Positions 10,452 through 19,440 of a stretch of DNA of 64,000 bases are shown piece after piece. The position numbers were made by a program, and so were the translations under genes. How positions within the stretch are numbered: the stretch's first letter is position 1; each line of letters starts with the position of its first letter. The stretch is from Mycolicibacterium diernhoferi (GTDB lineage: Bacteria; Actinomycetota; Actinomycetes; Mycobacteriales; Mycobacteriaceae). The notes beneath the pieces are model-generated. The model was given only the letters and a program-made list of their open reading frames with translations. It was not told the origin of the DNA and ran no database searches. The DNA is taken from positions 1,116,001 to 1,180,000 of the forward strand of contig NZ_CP080332.1 in NCBI RefSeq assembly GCF_019456655.1, written 5' to 3'.

Positions 10452-11691
10452 TCATCAGGTGTTGACGGTTCTAGCTCGGCGGATCGTGCGGCGCGTGAAG
10501 CCATGGGTCGTTTGGCTGCTGTTGCTGACAACTCCGAAACGTCCGTATGTCGTCGTGCACGGCTATCCCGACTCAGAAGGCAACTCCGTCGAGATGGTTC
10601 GAGCGCTCGTGGATAGATATGGTGGAGGTGTATATCTCCTAGCGGATAGCCCTGTGACCGCGCGAAAAGTGTTACGGGACGCTCGGATTGATCAATCCGA
10701 GCGGGTCGCGATCCTCCAGTACAAATCGCTCCGAGCTCTTTTCCGATTCGTGACAGCCGAGGTCTCCCTGTTCACGCACGGTGTTTACGGCTGCCCGAGG
10801 CGAGTGCCTAGGAAGACCCTAGTGAACTTGTGGCATGGCGGGGGCATCAAGGTGGGAATAATGGCGGACGAGCGGGGTCGGCCATACGTGCACGCGGATT
10901 ACTTGGTCGCGGCAACACGGTGGAAGGGCGCGATCATGGCGCGGCAGTGCCGCCTGCCAGATGGCGGCCTGCTGCTTACCGGCAATCCCCGGGTGGACCA
11001 GTTCGGAGAGGTTGATCCGGGAGCCCTGAAGAGTGTCGGTATAGACCCAGCCCGTCCGTTCGTAGTGTGGATGCCTACTTTCCGGCGAAGTACTCGGCAG
11101 CTCGCCACGTCGACAGGCGCGGAAGATCCCGGTGCCGACTTAGTCAACGCATCTGCCCAGGTGGTCGTTGACGGCCTGGCGAACGCAGGCATCCAGGTGG
11201 TGGTAAAGCCGCATCCAAGCGACGCTGATCGTCACGAGATCGCTGGCGCAATCACCGTCACGAACGACGCGCTTGTTCAAAACGGCGTCTTCCTGTATCA
11301 GCTACTTGGGTGTGCCAATGGTCTGTTGACAGACTACTCAAGCGTATGGATTGACTACCTGACTCTCGATCGGCCGATCGGATTTCTTGTTCCGGATGAA
11401 GCAACGTACGCGGATAGTCGCGGGTTTGACCCTCCAGATGCTCTGGAATGGCTACCCGGACCGCGGGTTCGAACGGCTGCTGACATAGCGGCATTTGCTG
11501 AGGATGTCTTGTCGAAAGGTGCCCTTACGGAGGCGCGCCGGCGTGAAGTCTCGGAGCACATCGGCTTAGTACGTGAAAGTGGTGTTGCCGAAAGGATTCT
11601 GGATGAACTGGCAGCCAAGGGGAGGTTCGGGCCCCGCCTCAGTCCGCTGAGGACTGAGATGGTGACAGTGGAGCGGCCGACCCGGAACTAG
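10444..11691 (+). CDS. CDP-glycerol glycerophosphotransferase family protein (TagB/TagF-like)
   Basis: Predicted GT-B enzyme transferring glycerol phosphate (or a similar polyol phosphate) from a CDP donor to a lipid-linked sugar. The 415-residue product contains the family landmarks in order: LVNLWHGGGIKVG (about 129-141), LLTGNPRVDQF (178-188), FVVWMPTFRRS, VVVKPHPSD (261-269) and LLTDYSSVWIDYL (about 297-309). A hydrophobic or amphipathic N-terminus may associate with the membrane. It is translationally coupled to the cytidylyltransferase. Mycobacteria are not known for teichoic acids, so modification of the island polysaccharide with glycerol phosphate is inferred from context. Confidence 0.88.
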   Translation: MRDHQVLTVLARRIVRRVKPWVVWLLLLTTPKRPYVVVHGYPDSEGNSVEMVRALVDRYGGGVYLLADSPVTARKVLRDARIDQSERVAILQYKSLRALFRFVTAEVSLFTHGVYGCPRRVPRKTLVNLWHGGGIKVGIMADERGRPYVHADYLVAATRWKGAIMARQCRLPDGGLLLTGNPRVDQFGEVDPGALKSVGIDPARPFVVWMPTFRRSTRQLATSTGAEDPGADLVNASAQVVVDGLANAGIQVVVKPHPSDADRHEIAGAITVTNDALVQNGVFLYQLLGCANGLLTDYSSVWIDYLTLDRPIGFLVPDEATYADSRGFDPPDALEWLPGPRVRTAADIAAFAEDVLSKGALTEARRREVSEHIGLVRESGVAERILDELAAKGRFGPRLSPLRTEMVTVERPTRN

Positions 11692-11890
11692 TGTTTCAAC
11701 TGTGGTACGAGTCCCGGCGTGTTCGTCCGAGAGCCACTGTCGCTATCAACTCCAGTCCTGGAATCCGAGCATTCGGCAGGGACGGGCCTGATGGTCGGCC
11801 GCCCCAAGTGGGGACCGCACCAATCCTCGTACGCGGTTCGTCCGGATCCCTTTGCACGAGTAGACAAGTTGCACAGCTGGGAGGTATGCC

Positions 11891-12748
11891 TTGATTCGAC
11901 CGGGAGCAATTCGACTTCGATTGGTACGAAACAGTGGGTCGATGCCGGAAAGGTTGACTGGCAAGATACTTGTGGTCTTGCAGATCGCTGGATATAGCTT
12001 GTGGCTTCGTTGCCTCAACTTCGGGTCCAGATCGCCTCTGACGGGCTCCGAGCGGTGTGATGTCTCGCTGACCTCATACGGACGCCGGACTCGGCATGTT
12101 TGGAAGACACTCGAAACTATTGGACGAGGTGAGGTTCGTCCGCGACGGGTGGTGCTATGGCTGGATGAGGAGTCTGTCACCGCGGAACTGCCGCGGACTC
12201 TGCAACGCTTGACAAGGCGAGGTCTCGAAGTTAGGGCATGCGCAGACTACGGACCGCACAAGAAATACTTCCCCTACATCATGGAGTGTCCATTAGATGG
12301 TCCGCTGGTTACGGCCGATGACGATGTCCTGTATCCCCGCCAGTGGTTGAAGGGTCTCGTTTCGGCACATCGCGAGGACGAAGTAACGGCGTATCGATGC
12401 AGGACTATTAGCAGCATGCCCTACAGCAGTTGGGCGCTGTGCACGAGCACGGCTTCATCGTTAGATCTTCTCCCGACAGGCGTCTCCGGTGTGATCTACC
12501 CGCCGAAAGTGCTCAACGCGTTGCGTGAGCGAGGTGACGAGTTCATGCGGTATTGCCCTCGCGCAGACGATTTCTGGCTGCACTACGCGGCAGTTGCTTC
12601 CGGCGTCGAGACGCGGCAGGTGTCGGAGACCGCCGCCGAGTGGTGGCCATCTCGGCCAAGGCAAAAAGGGCTGTGGCACGAAAATTTCGCAAACGGCGGC
12701 AACGATGCAATTTCTGCCGAGGTGGCACGTGCCTGGCTCGTCGAGTGA
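11891..12748 (+). CDS. Putative glycosyltransferase with DDD motif
   Basis: Protein of 285 residues with a GT-A-like layout: VSLTSYGRRTRHVWKTLETI (about 58-77), VVLWLDEESV, then PLVTADDDVLYPRQWL near 134-149, where the acidic triad could bind metal and nucleotide sugar. A conserved RADDFWLHYAA segment follows at about 222-232. Similar proteins accompany capsule genes; donor and acceptor are not deducible. The TTG start at 11891 is favoured because GGGAGG precedes it at a suitable distance; the next candidate is ATG at 11942. A 199-base gap separates it from the glycerophosphotransferase gene. Confidence 0.72.
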   Translation: MIRPGAIRLRLVRNSGSMPERLTGKILVVLQIAGYSLWLRCLNFGSRSPLTGSERCDVSLTSYGRRTRHVWKTLETIGRGEVRPRRVVLWLDEESVTAELPRTLQRLTRRGLEVRACADYGPHKKYFPYIMECPLDGPLVTADDDVLYPRQWLKGLVSAHREDEVTAYRCRTISSMPYSSWALCTSTASSLDLLPTGVSGVIYPPKVLNALRERGDEFMRYCPRADDFWLHYAAVASGVETRQVSETAAEWWPSRPRQKGLWHENFANGGNDAISAEVARAWLVE

Positions 12749-12989
12749 TGGCCGCGCAATCACGCTTTGCCCCGATCCATCTGCCCTTCCGAGTTCGATG
12801 ACCGTGACGAGTTCAGGCATCGGTTGAATGAGTTGAAGCCGTTCGAAGTCCGGTCGCCGTCCCAGGCAATGCCCACGTCGTTAGTGGTGACCGCGCTCGA
12901 CACAGGCATCGAGTTCATCCGGGTATCGTGAACTGAACCCATTTGACGAGTGCGAGTGTGGAATCAGGAATCAGGAATCGGCTGCACTG
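12749..12989. other. Non-coding or decayed segment after the glycosyltransferase
   Basis: No intact gene. One plus-strand frame between stops at about 12746 and 12931 reads as plausible protein (ending TALDTGIEFIRVS) but has no start codon context. It could be the tail of a lost island gene. The sequence then runs into the minus-strand FkbM remnant. Confidence 0.3.
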
Positions 12990-13590
12990 ATCTGGCGGAC
13001 CTCATCGACTTTGTCCTGGCTAGATCCTGAATGCGCTGACCCTCCTGGCGCTGCAGATCCTGTTCATCACTTTCCACAGTCTTACCGAGGGATGTGCGTG
13101 CAAGTCTGCCCGCGCGAAGAATGCGTTGAAAACGACGGCTTCTGTGCCCGCCTGTAATGAGTTGGCCTTGAATCTCGACTTCGGCGCAGTGCACATCGTG
13201 CAAGAGATCGCCGAAGCCTTCAGCACTTCGCGGTCGTAGCCTTGGACATCGACCCTTGATGAAGTGCGGTGCGCGGAGATCTTCGGCCACACCTCATCGA
13301 GGCGGGATAGGGCGACGGGGATTCGCTCAACGGCCTCGACAGAAGAGGCAAGCTCGCTGGGCCACCGTTCAGGGATCGGTTTCGCGAGCAATTCGCAACT
13401 CTGTTGTCAGGCCATCCTGGCTCCCGAGTGCCGCGCAGACGACACGCCCGGGGAGCGTGTTCGCCGCTTCTTGGTCCGCCTCAACAAAGACAGGTTCGAT
13501 TCGACCCAGCTTCTGCAGCAGTTTCCACCGCCGTGGCAATCCGCCACGAGCCCGATATCAAGATAGGTCAATCACTTTGGCGACAAAGTT
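12990..13590 (-). pseudogene. Decayed FkbM-family methyltransferase gene
   Basis: Fragments of one FkbM-type SAM-dependent methyltransferase are spread over different minus-strand frames. From the 5' side: ARGGLPRRWKLLQKLG followed by EPVFVEAD and VCAALGSQDG (one frame, about 13560-13400, preceded by an in-frame TGA). Then VERIPVALSRLDEVWPK and VDVQGYDREVLK (a second frame, about 13340-13220). Then APHFIK before and GFGDLLHDVHCAEVEIQ after, in a third frame. The order matches the family (GGLP-R-W, PVxxLD, D-x-QGxE-x-EVLKG). At least two frameshifts and a stop make it non-functional. FkbM enzymes methylate sugars or polyketides, so it may once have modified the island polysaccharide. Confidence 0.72.
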
Positions 13591-13806
13591 ATGAGTGCTG
13601 CCCGTGCCGCGGTGATTGGCGCGAGTCCACCCCGACAAGCCGATATGGGTTCATTGGTATCCCTCCATACGTGTGGGGATGACCCGCCCGCCGCACTCTG
13701 TTGCAGCCTGAGCCAGCCGAGTGTGTGCAACGGGGGCTGTATCGACGAAGGGCCTACCGCAGAGGTTGATTCAGTGTCAGCTCCGGTCGAAAAGTGAGCA
13801 GGTAGT

Positions 13807-15132
13807 TCCGGGGTGGGTTCTAGTCAACGTCGCAACACCGACGGACCAGATGAGGCTAGCAGCGCAGCGAATAGGTCCGCAGGGCAACGATCTTGGAGGA
13901 CCATGCGGGGTCGATCATTGAGTTCGTCCTCAACGGCCCGTAGATGCTCCGGTGGATGGTTGATGAGCGTAACGCCCTTGGGGAAGTAGTCGCGCAACAG
14001 TCCGTTGGTGTTTTCGTTGGTGCCGCGTTGCCAGGGAGATCTGGAGTCGCAGAAGTAGACGGGCGCGCCAAGCTTCTCTGCGGTGGCCAGGTGGCGGGCC
14101 ATCTCGGTGCCCTGGTCCCAGGTAATCGATCGCATCATCGCCGGTGGCAGATCTCGCATGCGGGCCACCAGAGCAGCGTGCAGCGAGTCGGAATCGGCGC
14201 GAGGCAGATGCACGAGTCGCAGCATCCGGGTCTGGCGTTCGACCAGGGTGCCGATCGCTGAGAGGTGGTTGTTGCCGACGATGAGATCTCCCTCCCAGTG
14301 CCCGGCTTGTGACCGGTCGATCGGCGCGAAGGGCCGATCGTGGATGGTCAGCATCGGCTGCTGAAACCGTGGACGCCGGCGCTGCTGGCGCTGGTGCGCC
14401 CGACGATGGTCACGACCGGTGCGCAGCGGTGAACGCCGGTGCGGCGCCAACCGCGTGGGCTGCAAGAAGCGTGAACTCGGTTGATAGACAGCCTGATAGA
14501 TACTTTCGTGGCACAACCGCATCGATGGTTCATCGGGGAAGCGCTGGCGCAGGTGGCGACTGATCTGCTGCGGGCTCCACCGCTTCCCAAGCAGCTCGGT
14601 GACTATGGCACTGAGGCGGTCATTGGTGTCGACCCGGCGCCGATGGTGACGCGCACGTCGAGCGGTGGCTCGCCGATGAGCATCGAAGGGCTGATAGCCG
14701 CGGCCGGCTGGGATGTTTCGCCGCAGCTCCCGCGAGATTGTCGACGGCGCTCGACCGAGCCGGTCGGCGATCGCCCGCTGGCTCAGACCCGAGCGGCGCA
14801 GATCGGCGATCTCGATACGCTCATCCTGGGACAGGTATCTCGCGCTGATCTCGCGGACCTCCAAGCGATCCAGCGGCGGAACGAACCCGGCCTCGACGCC
14901 GTTGCGGTAGGTCTTATAGCCGCGCGTCCAGTTCGTCGCCGCTGACCGGGATACGCCGACTTCGCGGGCCGCGGCGCGCACGCTCCACCCTCGAGCCCGC
15001 AACTCCATGAACCGCTGACGCTTGGCCGATTGCGGACGACGCCCCGGCCCTTTCTTCACTCGACGCGACGATGCCAACACAACCTCCAGAACCTAGAGAA
15101 GTGTTGCGACAACGCCTAGAAACCACCCCGGA
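13807..15132. mobile_element. IS30-family insertion sequence (copy 1)
   Basis: A 1326-bp element with one transposase gene on the minus strand and imperfect terminal inverted repeats of about 32 bp: 13807-13838 and 15101-15132. The repeats share CTAG and an inner GTCGCAACAC block, with about five mismatches. Size and layout fit IS30. GAGCAGG occurs near both ends (13796-13802 and 15131-15137), but the spacing does not fit a clean target duplication. It lies between the FkbM remnant and the beta-helix lipoprotein gene. Confidence 0.82.
13824..15080 (-). CDS. IS30-family transposase
   Basis: DDE transposase of 418 residues. The N-terminus holds two helix-turn-helix regions (WSVRAAAREVGVSRSAATNW, then LSQRAIADRLGRAPSTISRE), as in the IS30 family. 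The catalytic core follows: GHWEGDLIVG (first Asp), ITWDQGTEM (second Asp) and the NENTNGLLRDYFPKG block carrying the Glu. The frame is intact, so the element may be active. It shares this architecture with the transposase at 36526-37800 but belongs to a clearly different subgroup. Confidence 0.95.
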   Translation of the reverse strand: MLASSRRVKKGPGRRPQSAKRQRFMELRARGWSVRAAAREVGVSRSAATNWTRGYKTYRNGVEAGFVPPLDRLEVREISARYLSQDERIEIADLRRSGLSQRAIADRLGRAPSTISRELRRNIPAGRGYQPFDAHRRATARRARHHRRRVDTNDRLSAIVTELLGKRWSPQQISRHLRQRFPDEPSMRLCHESIYQAVYQPSSRFLQPTRLAPHRRSPLRTGRDHRRAHQRQQRRRPRFQQPMLTIHDRPFAPIDRSQAGHWEGDLIVGNNHLSAIGTLVERQTRMLRLVHLPRADSDSLHAALVARMRDLPPAMMRSITWDQGTEMARHLATAEKLGAPVYFCDSRSPWQRGTNENTNGLLRDYFPKGVTLINHPPEHLRAVEDELNDRPRMVLQDRCPADLFAALLASSGPSVLRR

Positions 15133-15166
15133 GCAGGCTGCGCAGGATTCAACCGGAGCTGACAAT

Positions 15167-16687
15167 TCAGGCCGGAATCCCAGTAATGAAACTGGTCATG
15201 ATCCAGTCGGCATCGCCGGTGCACTCGAAGTCGAGTACCGAGCGCGTACCACCTGACGTGTCCAAGACCGCGGAAGCTGGGACCTTGTAGGCACTGGGCC
15301 ACGTGATCTCGTGACCCCCGGCTTGGTCTTGGACGAAGACGAATCGGTAGCGCAGTCCGGTTGGCGGCTGGCCTCGGGGGGTGGAAGGCGTATCGATCGT
15401 AGCGTCTCCGGTCAGAGTCACGTGATGTTCTTGGTGCTCGTAAACATTTACGGGTACCAGTCCGTCGTGGTCGGACGAAGTCGATGACGATCCGCCACGG
15501 CAGAGGTCGATCGCGTTATCCAAGAATGAGTTTCCGACCGCCGGCCACGTAACCGCCGCCGGATCAATGTTGGCGATGATCTTGTTTTGCGTTGATCCCG
15601 AGACCGAGATGCCGGCGAACGGCGTCGCCTTGAGGGGCGCCTTAGATGATACGGCGACATCGAAAATCGAATGGTGAACATTGTTCAGGGAAATCCCGCT
15701 GTTCGACGTGGCACCCGCGGCGTTATCGCTATCGGAGTTGAAGCTGCGCACGGTGACGCTGGAGATAGGGCTGTCCGCCCCGTACAGCGTCAGTCCGGTG
15801 CCGGAGTTTTCTTGCGTCGTCACGTTCGTGTAGACGTTGATCGCCCCGTTGCGCTGGTAGACCCCTGCAGCACCGGCAACGATGCGGCCCGAGTACCACG
15901 ACTTGATGTTCGCAAACTTGTTGTTGAAGCAGTTCACCAAGTAAACGCCGTGATTTCCGGATTGGCCGACATCGACGTTCTGCATAGTGTTGTCCGAGAA
16001 GACTTTGCCGTGGAACCCATATCCATCGCAGTGGTACATGTTCACGCTATCGATCAACGATGAGCGCATGCGGTAACCCCAGAAAATGCCCGTCCCCGCG
16101 ACATCGCGGATGTGCACATCGCGGATCAGATGTCGTCCCGCATTCTTGCCGGCTCCAGCTGAGTTGTCGAAGTGGATACCTGAAGCCAATCCTGTTTGGG
16201 CTGAGTTATTTCCATCAATACTGAAGTCTCGCAGCACCACGTTTCTTGCGTCAGGCGCCCGGAGCAGAATGAGGTGCTGCCCATCCGCACGTCCAGCCTT
16301 GTGCTTGACTACCGATCGGCCTGGCCCGAGACCACGCATTCCTACTTTGTCGGCCAACTCGATCTGGCTGGCGACGCTGACACCGACCCACTCAATGAGG
16401 CCGCCCCCCGCCGCGGCCACCGTGTCTACAGCGTGCGCCCACGCTGCGGTGTCGTCAGTTACGCCGTCGCATACCGCACCTGACCGCCGCAAGTCATACC
16501 CGTCGCGGCCGAGGGCGTCCGGCAATTCAGAACGACTCTGCACCGATGTAGATGACTTGCCCGCTGGAGTGGAGCATCCCCCCACCGCTGCTGGGACCAC
16601 CAACCCAGCTGCAATAGCGCCCAAAGCAGCACGTCTCGACACGAGTGACGGAGCGGTATCACTGCGGGCCGACTTCACCTTCTTCAC
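15167..16687 (-). CDS. Tat-type lipoprotein with right-handed beta-helix (pectate-lyase-like)
   Basis: Predicted exported, membrane-anchored carbohydrate-active or carbohydrate-binding protein. The 506-residue product begins with a twin-arginine signal (SRRAALGAIAAGL, about 17-29) and a lipobox ending AVGGC (Cys about 38). A pectate-lyase-3 type opening follows (DGVTDDTAAWAHAVDTVAAAGGG, given here only in part: DGVTDDTAAW, about 75-84), then beta-helix turns rich in N, G and S and a C-terminal beta domain. Similar proteins in exopolysaccharide loci act as lyases or hydrolases trimming the polymer. No catalytic residues can be assigned. The start is GTG at 16687. Confidence 0.8.
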   Translation of the reverse strand: MKKVKSARSDTAPSLVSRRAALGAIAAGLVVPAAVGGCSTPAGKSSTSVQSRSELPDALGRDGYDLRRSGAVCDGVTDDTAAWAHAVDTVAAAGGGLIEWVGVSVASQIELADKVGMRGLGPGRSVVKHKAGRADGQHLILLRAPDARNVVLRDFSIDGNNSAQTGLASGIHFDNSAGAGKNAGRHLIRDVHIRDVAGTGIFWGYRMRSSLIDSVNMYHCDGYGFHGKVFSDNTMQNVDVGQSGNHGVYLVNCFNNKFANIKSWYSGRIVAGAAGVYQRNGAINVYTNVTTQENSGTGLTLYGADSPISSVTVRSFNSDSDNAAGATSNSGISLNNVHHSIFDVAVSSKAPLKATPFAGISVSGSTQNKIIANIDPAAVTWPAVGNSFLDNAIDLCRGGSSSTSSDHDGLVPVNVYEHQEHHVTLTGDATIDTPSTPRGQPPTGLRYRFVFVQDQAGGHEITWPSAYKVPASAVLDTSGGTRSVLDFECTGDADWIMTSFITGIPA

Positions 16688-17279
16688 GTTACTTATCCAT
16701 TCCTGCGTATGCCATTTCAGCCACTCGGGCGGAGCTGGCTGCTACCGCAATCGCTGCTGGGTGAATCCATCGGCGAGTTCATGATCTGCCGGCTGTGCCC
16801 CTAAGTCTTGGTCGACGTGGGCAAGACGACGGGGATGGATCGCGAGATCTCAGCGGGTGGGTCCGCCGGTGTCCCTACGTGTGCAGTGCGGCGGGGTATT
16901 GAGGCCATACCCCGGAACGGCATCTCGCTGCGACATTTCGTGTGGGACATCAGTCAGTCACGGAATGCACAAATGTAAACGGAGGCCGTCCATCTATGTG
17001 GAACCTAAAATTTGATGCAGACGCAAAAGTAATTCGCTGCAAATTCAAAGAAAACCGTTTGCGGAATCAATAATTGATCTAATCAAACAGGTCATGAGGC
17101 CAAAATGGATAAGGCAAGGGGACTGCTCGAAGGCTTTGTAGCAAATGCGTGATGAGCGCAGTCCTAGTAATCTGACCGACTGCGGTGCGTCGTTTAATGG
17201 TGGCGTCATGTCATTGCTTCAGGCGTGCCGAATTCCGACAACGCTATTTGCTTTCAAATGCAAGAACTTGGAGCCCAAG
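16688..17279. other. AT-rich divergent intergenic region
   Basis: About 590 bases between the beta-helix lipoprotein gene and the membrane glycosyltransferase gene. From about 16965 to 17140 it is strikingly AT-rich for this genome. It contains a hairpin GGGGTAT/ATACCCC at 16893-16913 and a short palindrome TTGAT-CTA-ATCAA at 17074-17086. In mycobacteria such DNA is a typical target of the xenogeneic silencer Lsr2. No gene is supported. The plus-strand frame is open back to 17145 but lacks start support there. Confidence 0.5.
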
Positions 17280-18611
17280 ATGATGCGCAGTATTCTCAGC
17301 CTCGAGCCTCAGGCTTTCAAACTCGACCGGAGGTGGCTTTTTCTGGCGCCCCTAGGGGTCGGACTCCTTTTGCGTGGCGTTGCACTTTTCTTGGAAGCTG
17401 ATGTGACGGCAGACGCGAACCTGTGGGAGTACGGTCAGCAGGGACTTTGCGCCGCGCAGAACGGCGGAGATCTGTGTAGGTTCTATTCAGACGGATCTGG
17501 CTCCTACGCTTCCGCATACATGCCGCCGCTACTCAGCTATCTGTGGCTCATACTTTTTTCGTTGTTCGGTGACGGAGCCATTGCGCGTTCAGTGTTCCTG
17601 GCTGTAGGGCTGATCGCATCGCTGGGATCTATCGCCCTAACGTTCTACTTGACCGAAAAGTTGATTAGATCTGAGCCGGTAGCGTTCCTGGCCGCGATGA
17701 TCGTCGCGTGCTACCCAACGTTCGTGTTCGTGGCGACCACGTACCACCAGACGTGCTGGGCGGTCTTTTTCATCCTGGCCGTGGCAGCCGTTTCTGTGAA
17801 GCTGTCAGCGTCCGCGAACACTCTTCTCTATGGTTGCCTCGGAGGCGCTCTGAGTGGCTTATCAGCGCTGAATCGGTCCGAAATGCTGCTAATCGGACCG
17901 GTGATGTTGTTAGTCGGTGTGTTCTGGGATCGTGAACGCAAGCGCTGCCTGAAGGTATGCCTGGCCATCTTCACGGTAATGGGCCTGATCATGGCGCCTT
18001 GGATGGTTCGAAATTATGCAGAGTTCGGCCGGTTCATACCTACTGCTCAGAGCGATGGCTACAACTTATGGAAAGGCTACAACCAGCACACCAACGGCTC
18101 CGGAAACCTCACGGAACTCACTGGTTCCGCAGGATGGACGGCTAGAAAGGAGATTCGCTCGCGGGTTGCCCCCGGAGATGACTATGAGGCCCGTATTCAG
18201 GAAGAGTTCATGGAAGAGTTTGTGAACGACATTCAGCACGTGTCGGCCGGTAGGCTGATGCAGCTTCAGGTCACCAAAACCGGATTACTGTGGATCTTCG
18301 ACTGGACCGATGGGGCAGTCGCCGGGAAGGTAACTTACCTATTTCCCTGGGTCGTAACGAACATCTTCGCCTTTATCGGGCTGGTGGTCCTTTGGCGCAA
18401 TCGTCGCCTCGTGGCGCCGGCGCCGGCTGCCATATACGCCACCGCAGTCGCGCTCCTCACTGTCGCCTACGTAGCGACTTCGGTGCACGCGAGGTACCGG
18501 ATGCACATCGAGCCGTTCATTTTCATGGCTGCAGCAACCGGATTGGTCGGGGTCTGGGCCAGAATCCGAGGCCGTGCGTTCGATAGTTACGTCGAGGGTG
18601 AAACTTCATGA
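17280..18611 (+). CDS. Multi-pass membrane glycosyltransferase (GT39/ArnT-like, GT-C fold)
   Basis: Predicted polyprenyl-phosphate-sugar dependent glycosyltransferase acting on the outer side of the membrane. The product (443 residues from ATG 17280) has about ten hydrophobic segments. The first extracytoplasmic loop carries acidic residues (EADVTADANLWEYGQQG) as in GT-C enzymes, with ASAYMPPLLSYLW after it. An APWMVRNYAEFGRFIPT motif is typical of GT39-like proteins. The frame extends upstream to 17145, but ATG 17280 has GGAG seven bases before it. It may add a side-chain sugar to the island polymer. Confidence 0.78.
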   Translation: MMRSILSLEPQAFKLDRRWLFLAPLGVGLLLRGVALFLEADVTADANLWEYGQQGLCAAQNGGDLCRFYSDGSGSYASAYMPPLLSYLWLILFSLFGDGAIARSVFLAVGLIASLGSIALTFYLTEKLIRSEPVAFLAAMIVACYPTFVFVATTYHQTCWAVFFILAVAAVSVKLSASANTLLYGCLGGALSGLSALNRSEMLLIGPVMLLVGVFWDRERKRCLKVCLAIFTVMGLIMAPWMVRNYAEFGRFIPTAQSDGYNLWKGYNQHTNGSGNLTELTGSAGWTARKEIRSRVAPGDDYEARIQEEFMEEFVNDIQHVSAGRLMQLQVTKTGLLWIFDWTDGAVAGKVTYLFPWVVTNIFAFIGLVVLWRNRRLVAPAPAAIYATAVALLTVAYVATSVHARYRMHIEPFIFMAAATGLVGVWARIRGRAFDSYVEGETS

Positions 18612-18684
18612 CCACCGGGTTCAATACGTCTGCACCTATGCTCGGTCCCTCAAGGCCCAGAGGTGTCGGTTTGATCTTCTGGTC

Positions 18685-19440
18685 TCATATCTCTTCGAGG
18701 CGTTGCACCTTCACTGCTACCAACCCGTAACCGATCGGGAAAACTCTGCTGGTCTTGTCGGTAAAGCGGCGCCCGACTGGGGTCTTTCGTACGGCCATGA
18801 CCAGGCGGTGGAGTGCCGGTACCAATATGGACAGTCGAGCGTGGAGAAGTAGTTTGGACCAGAGATCAGCCATGACTTCGAGCCATCCCCCTAGCGGCAC
18901 CAGCTCCTTGACTTCGAGTCCTGCTTTCTCGATGAGTCGGTCGAGCGCGTACTGCGTGTATCTGAAGTAGTCGTGCGGCGTTTCGTGCAATTGGTAGAGG
19001 AACGGGACGTTAAGGATAAGTCGACCGCCAGGTTTGAGAATCCGGGAAATTTCGGAAAGTAGGTTTGACGGTTCCGCGATATGTTCAAGGACATCTGACA
19101 ACACGACTACGTCGAAGGATTCGTTCTCGAATGCCTGAAGGGGCTTGTTCAGGTCGATCACGATGTCGAGAAGTGGGTTCTCGTGCAGTGAATTAGCCCA
19201 ATCGGCGAGGACAATTGATGAACAGTGTTCGCGATAGGCTCCGAGCAACGGCGCCTTGCCGCAGCCTAAGTCGACTAAATCTCCTGAAACCCACTTGGGC
19301 AGTGTGCGCTGGTAGAAATCTGCGACGAGGCTGGCGACAATGCGTGATGAGGGTGCAAGTTCGTTGGCGTCTTTCGACGCAGTGATTGTTGCACCGTTTA
19401 TGGAGAACTTCGTCTGCTGCCATGTATCCTTCAATGCCAA
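18685..19440 (-). CDS. Class I SAM-dependent methyltransferase
   Basis: A 251-residue methyltransferase with motif I VDLGCGKAPLLGAY (about 56-69), acidic motif ADWANS, post-I FDVVVLSDVLEHI (about 108-120) and the LKPGGRLILNVPF strand. This is the methyltransferase-11 type seen in many polysaccharide loci, where it may methylate a sugar or a lipid-linked intermediate. It overlaps the upstream polymerase gene by 10 bases and ends the minus-strand polysaccharide operon. Confidence 0.85.
   Translation of the reverse strand: MALKDTWQQTKFSINGATITASKDANELAPSSRIVASLVADFYQRTLPKWVSGDLVDLGCGKAPLLGAYREHCSSIVLADWANSLHENPLLDIVIDLNKPLQAFENESFDVVVLSDVLEHIAEPSNLLSEISRILKPGGRLILNVPFLYQLHETPHDYFRYTQYALDRLIEKAGLEVKELVPLGGWLEVMADLWSKLLLHARLSILVPALHRLVMAVRKTPVGRRFTDKTSRVFPIGYGLVAVKVQRLEEI

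Noticed and set aside
13657..13686. Sequence resembling a type I-E CRISPR repeat (ending GTGTGGGGATGACCCG)
   Set aside because: Only one imperfect copy, no second repeat at spacer distance and no cas genes in the window.
13796..15137. GAGCAGG on both sides of IS30 copy 1 as a target duplication
   Set aside because: The left copy is separated from the terminal repeat while the right copy overlaps it, so the geometry does not fit; probably chance.
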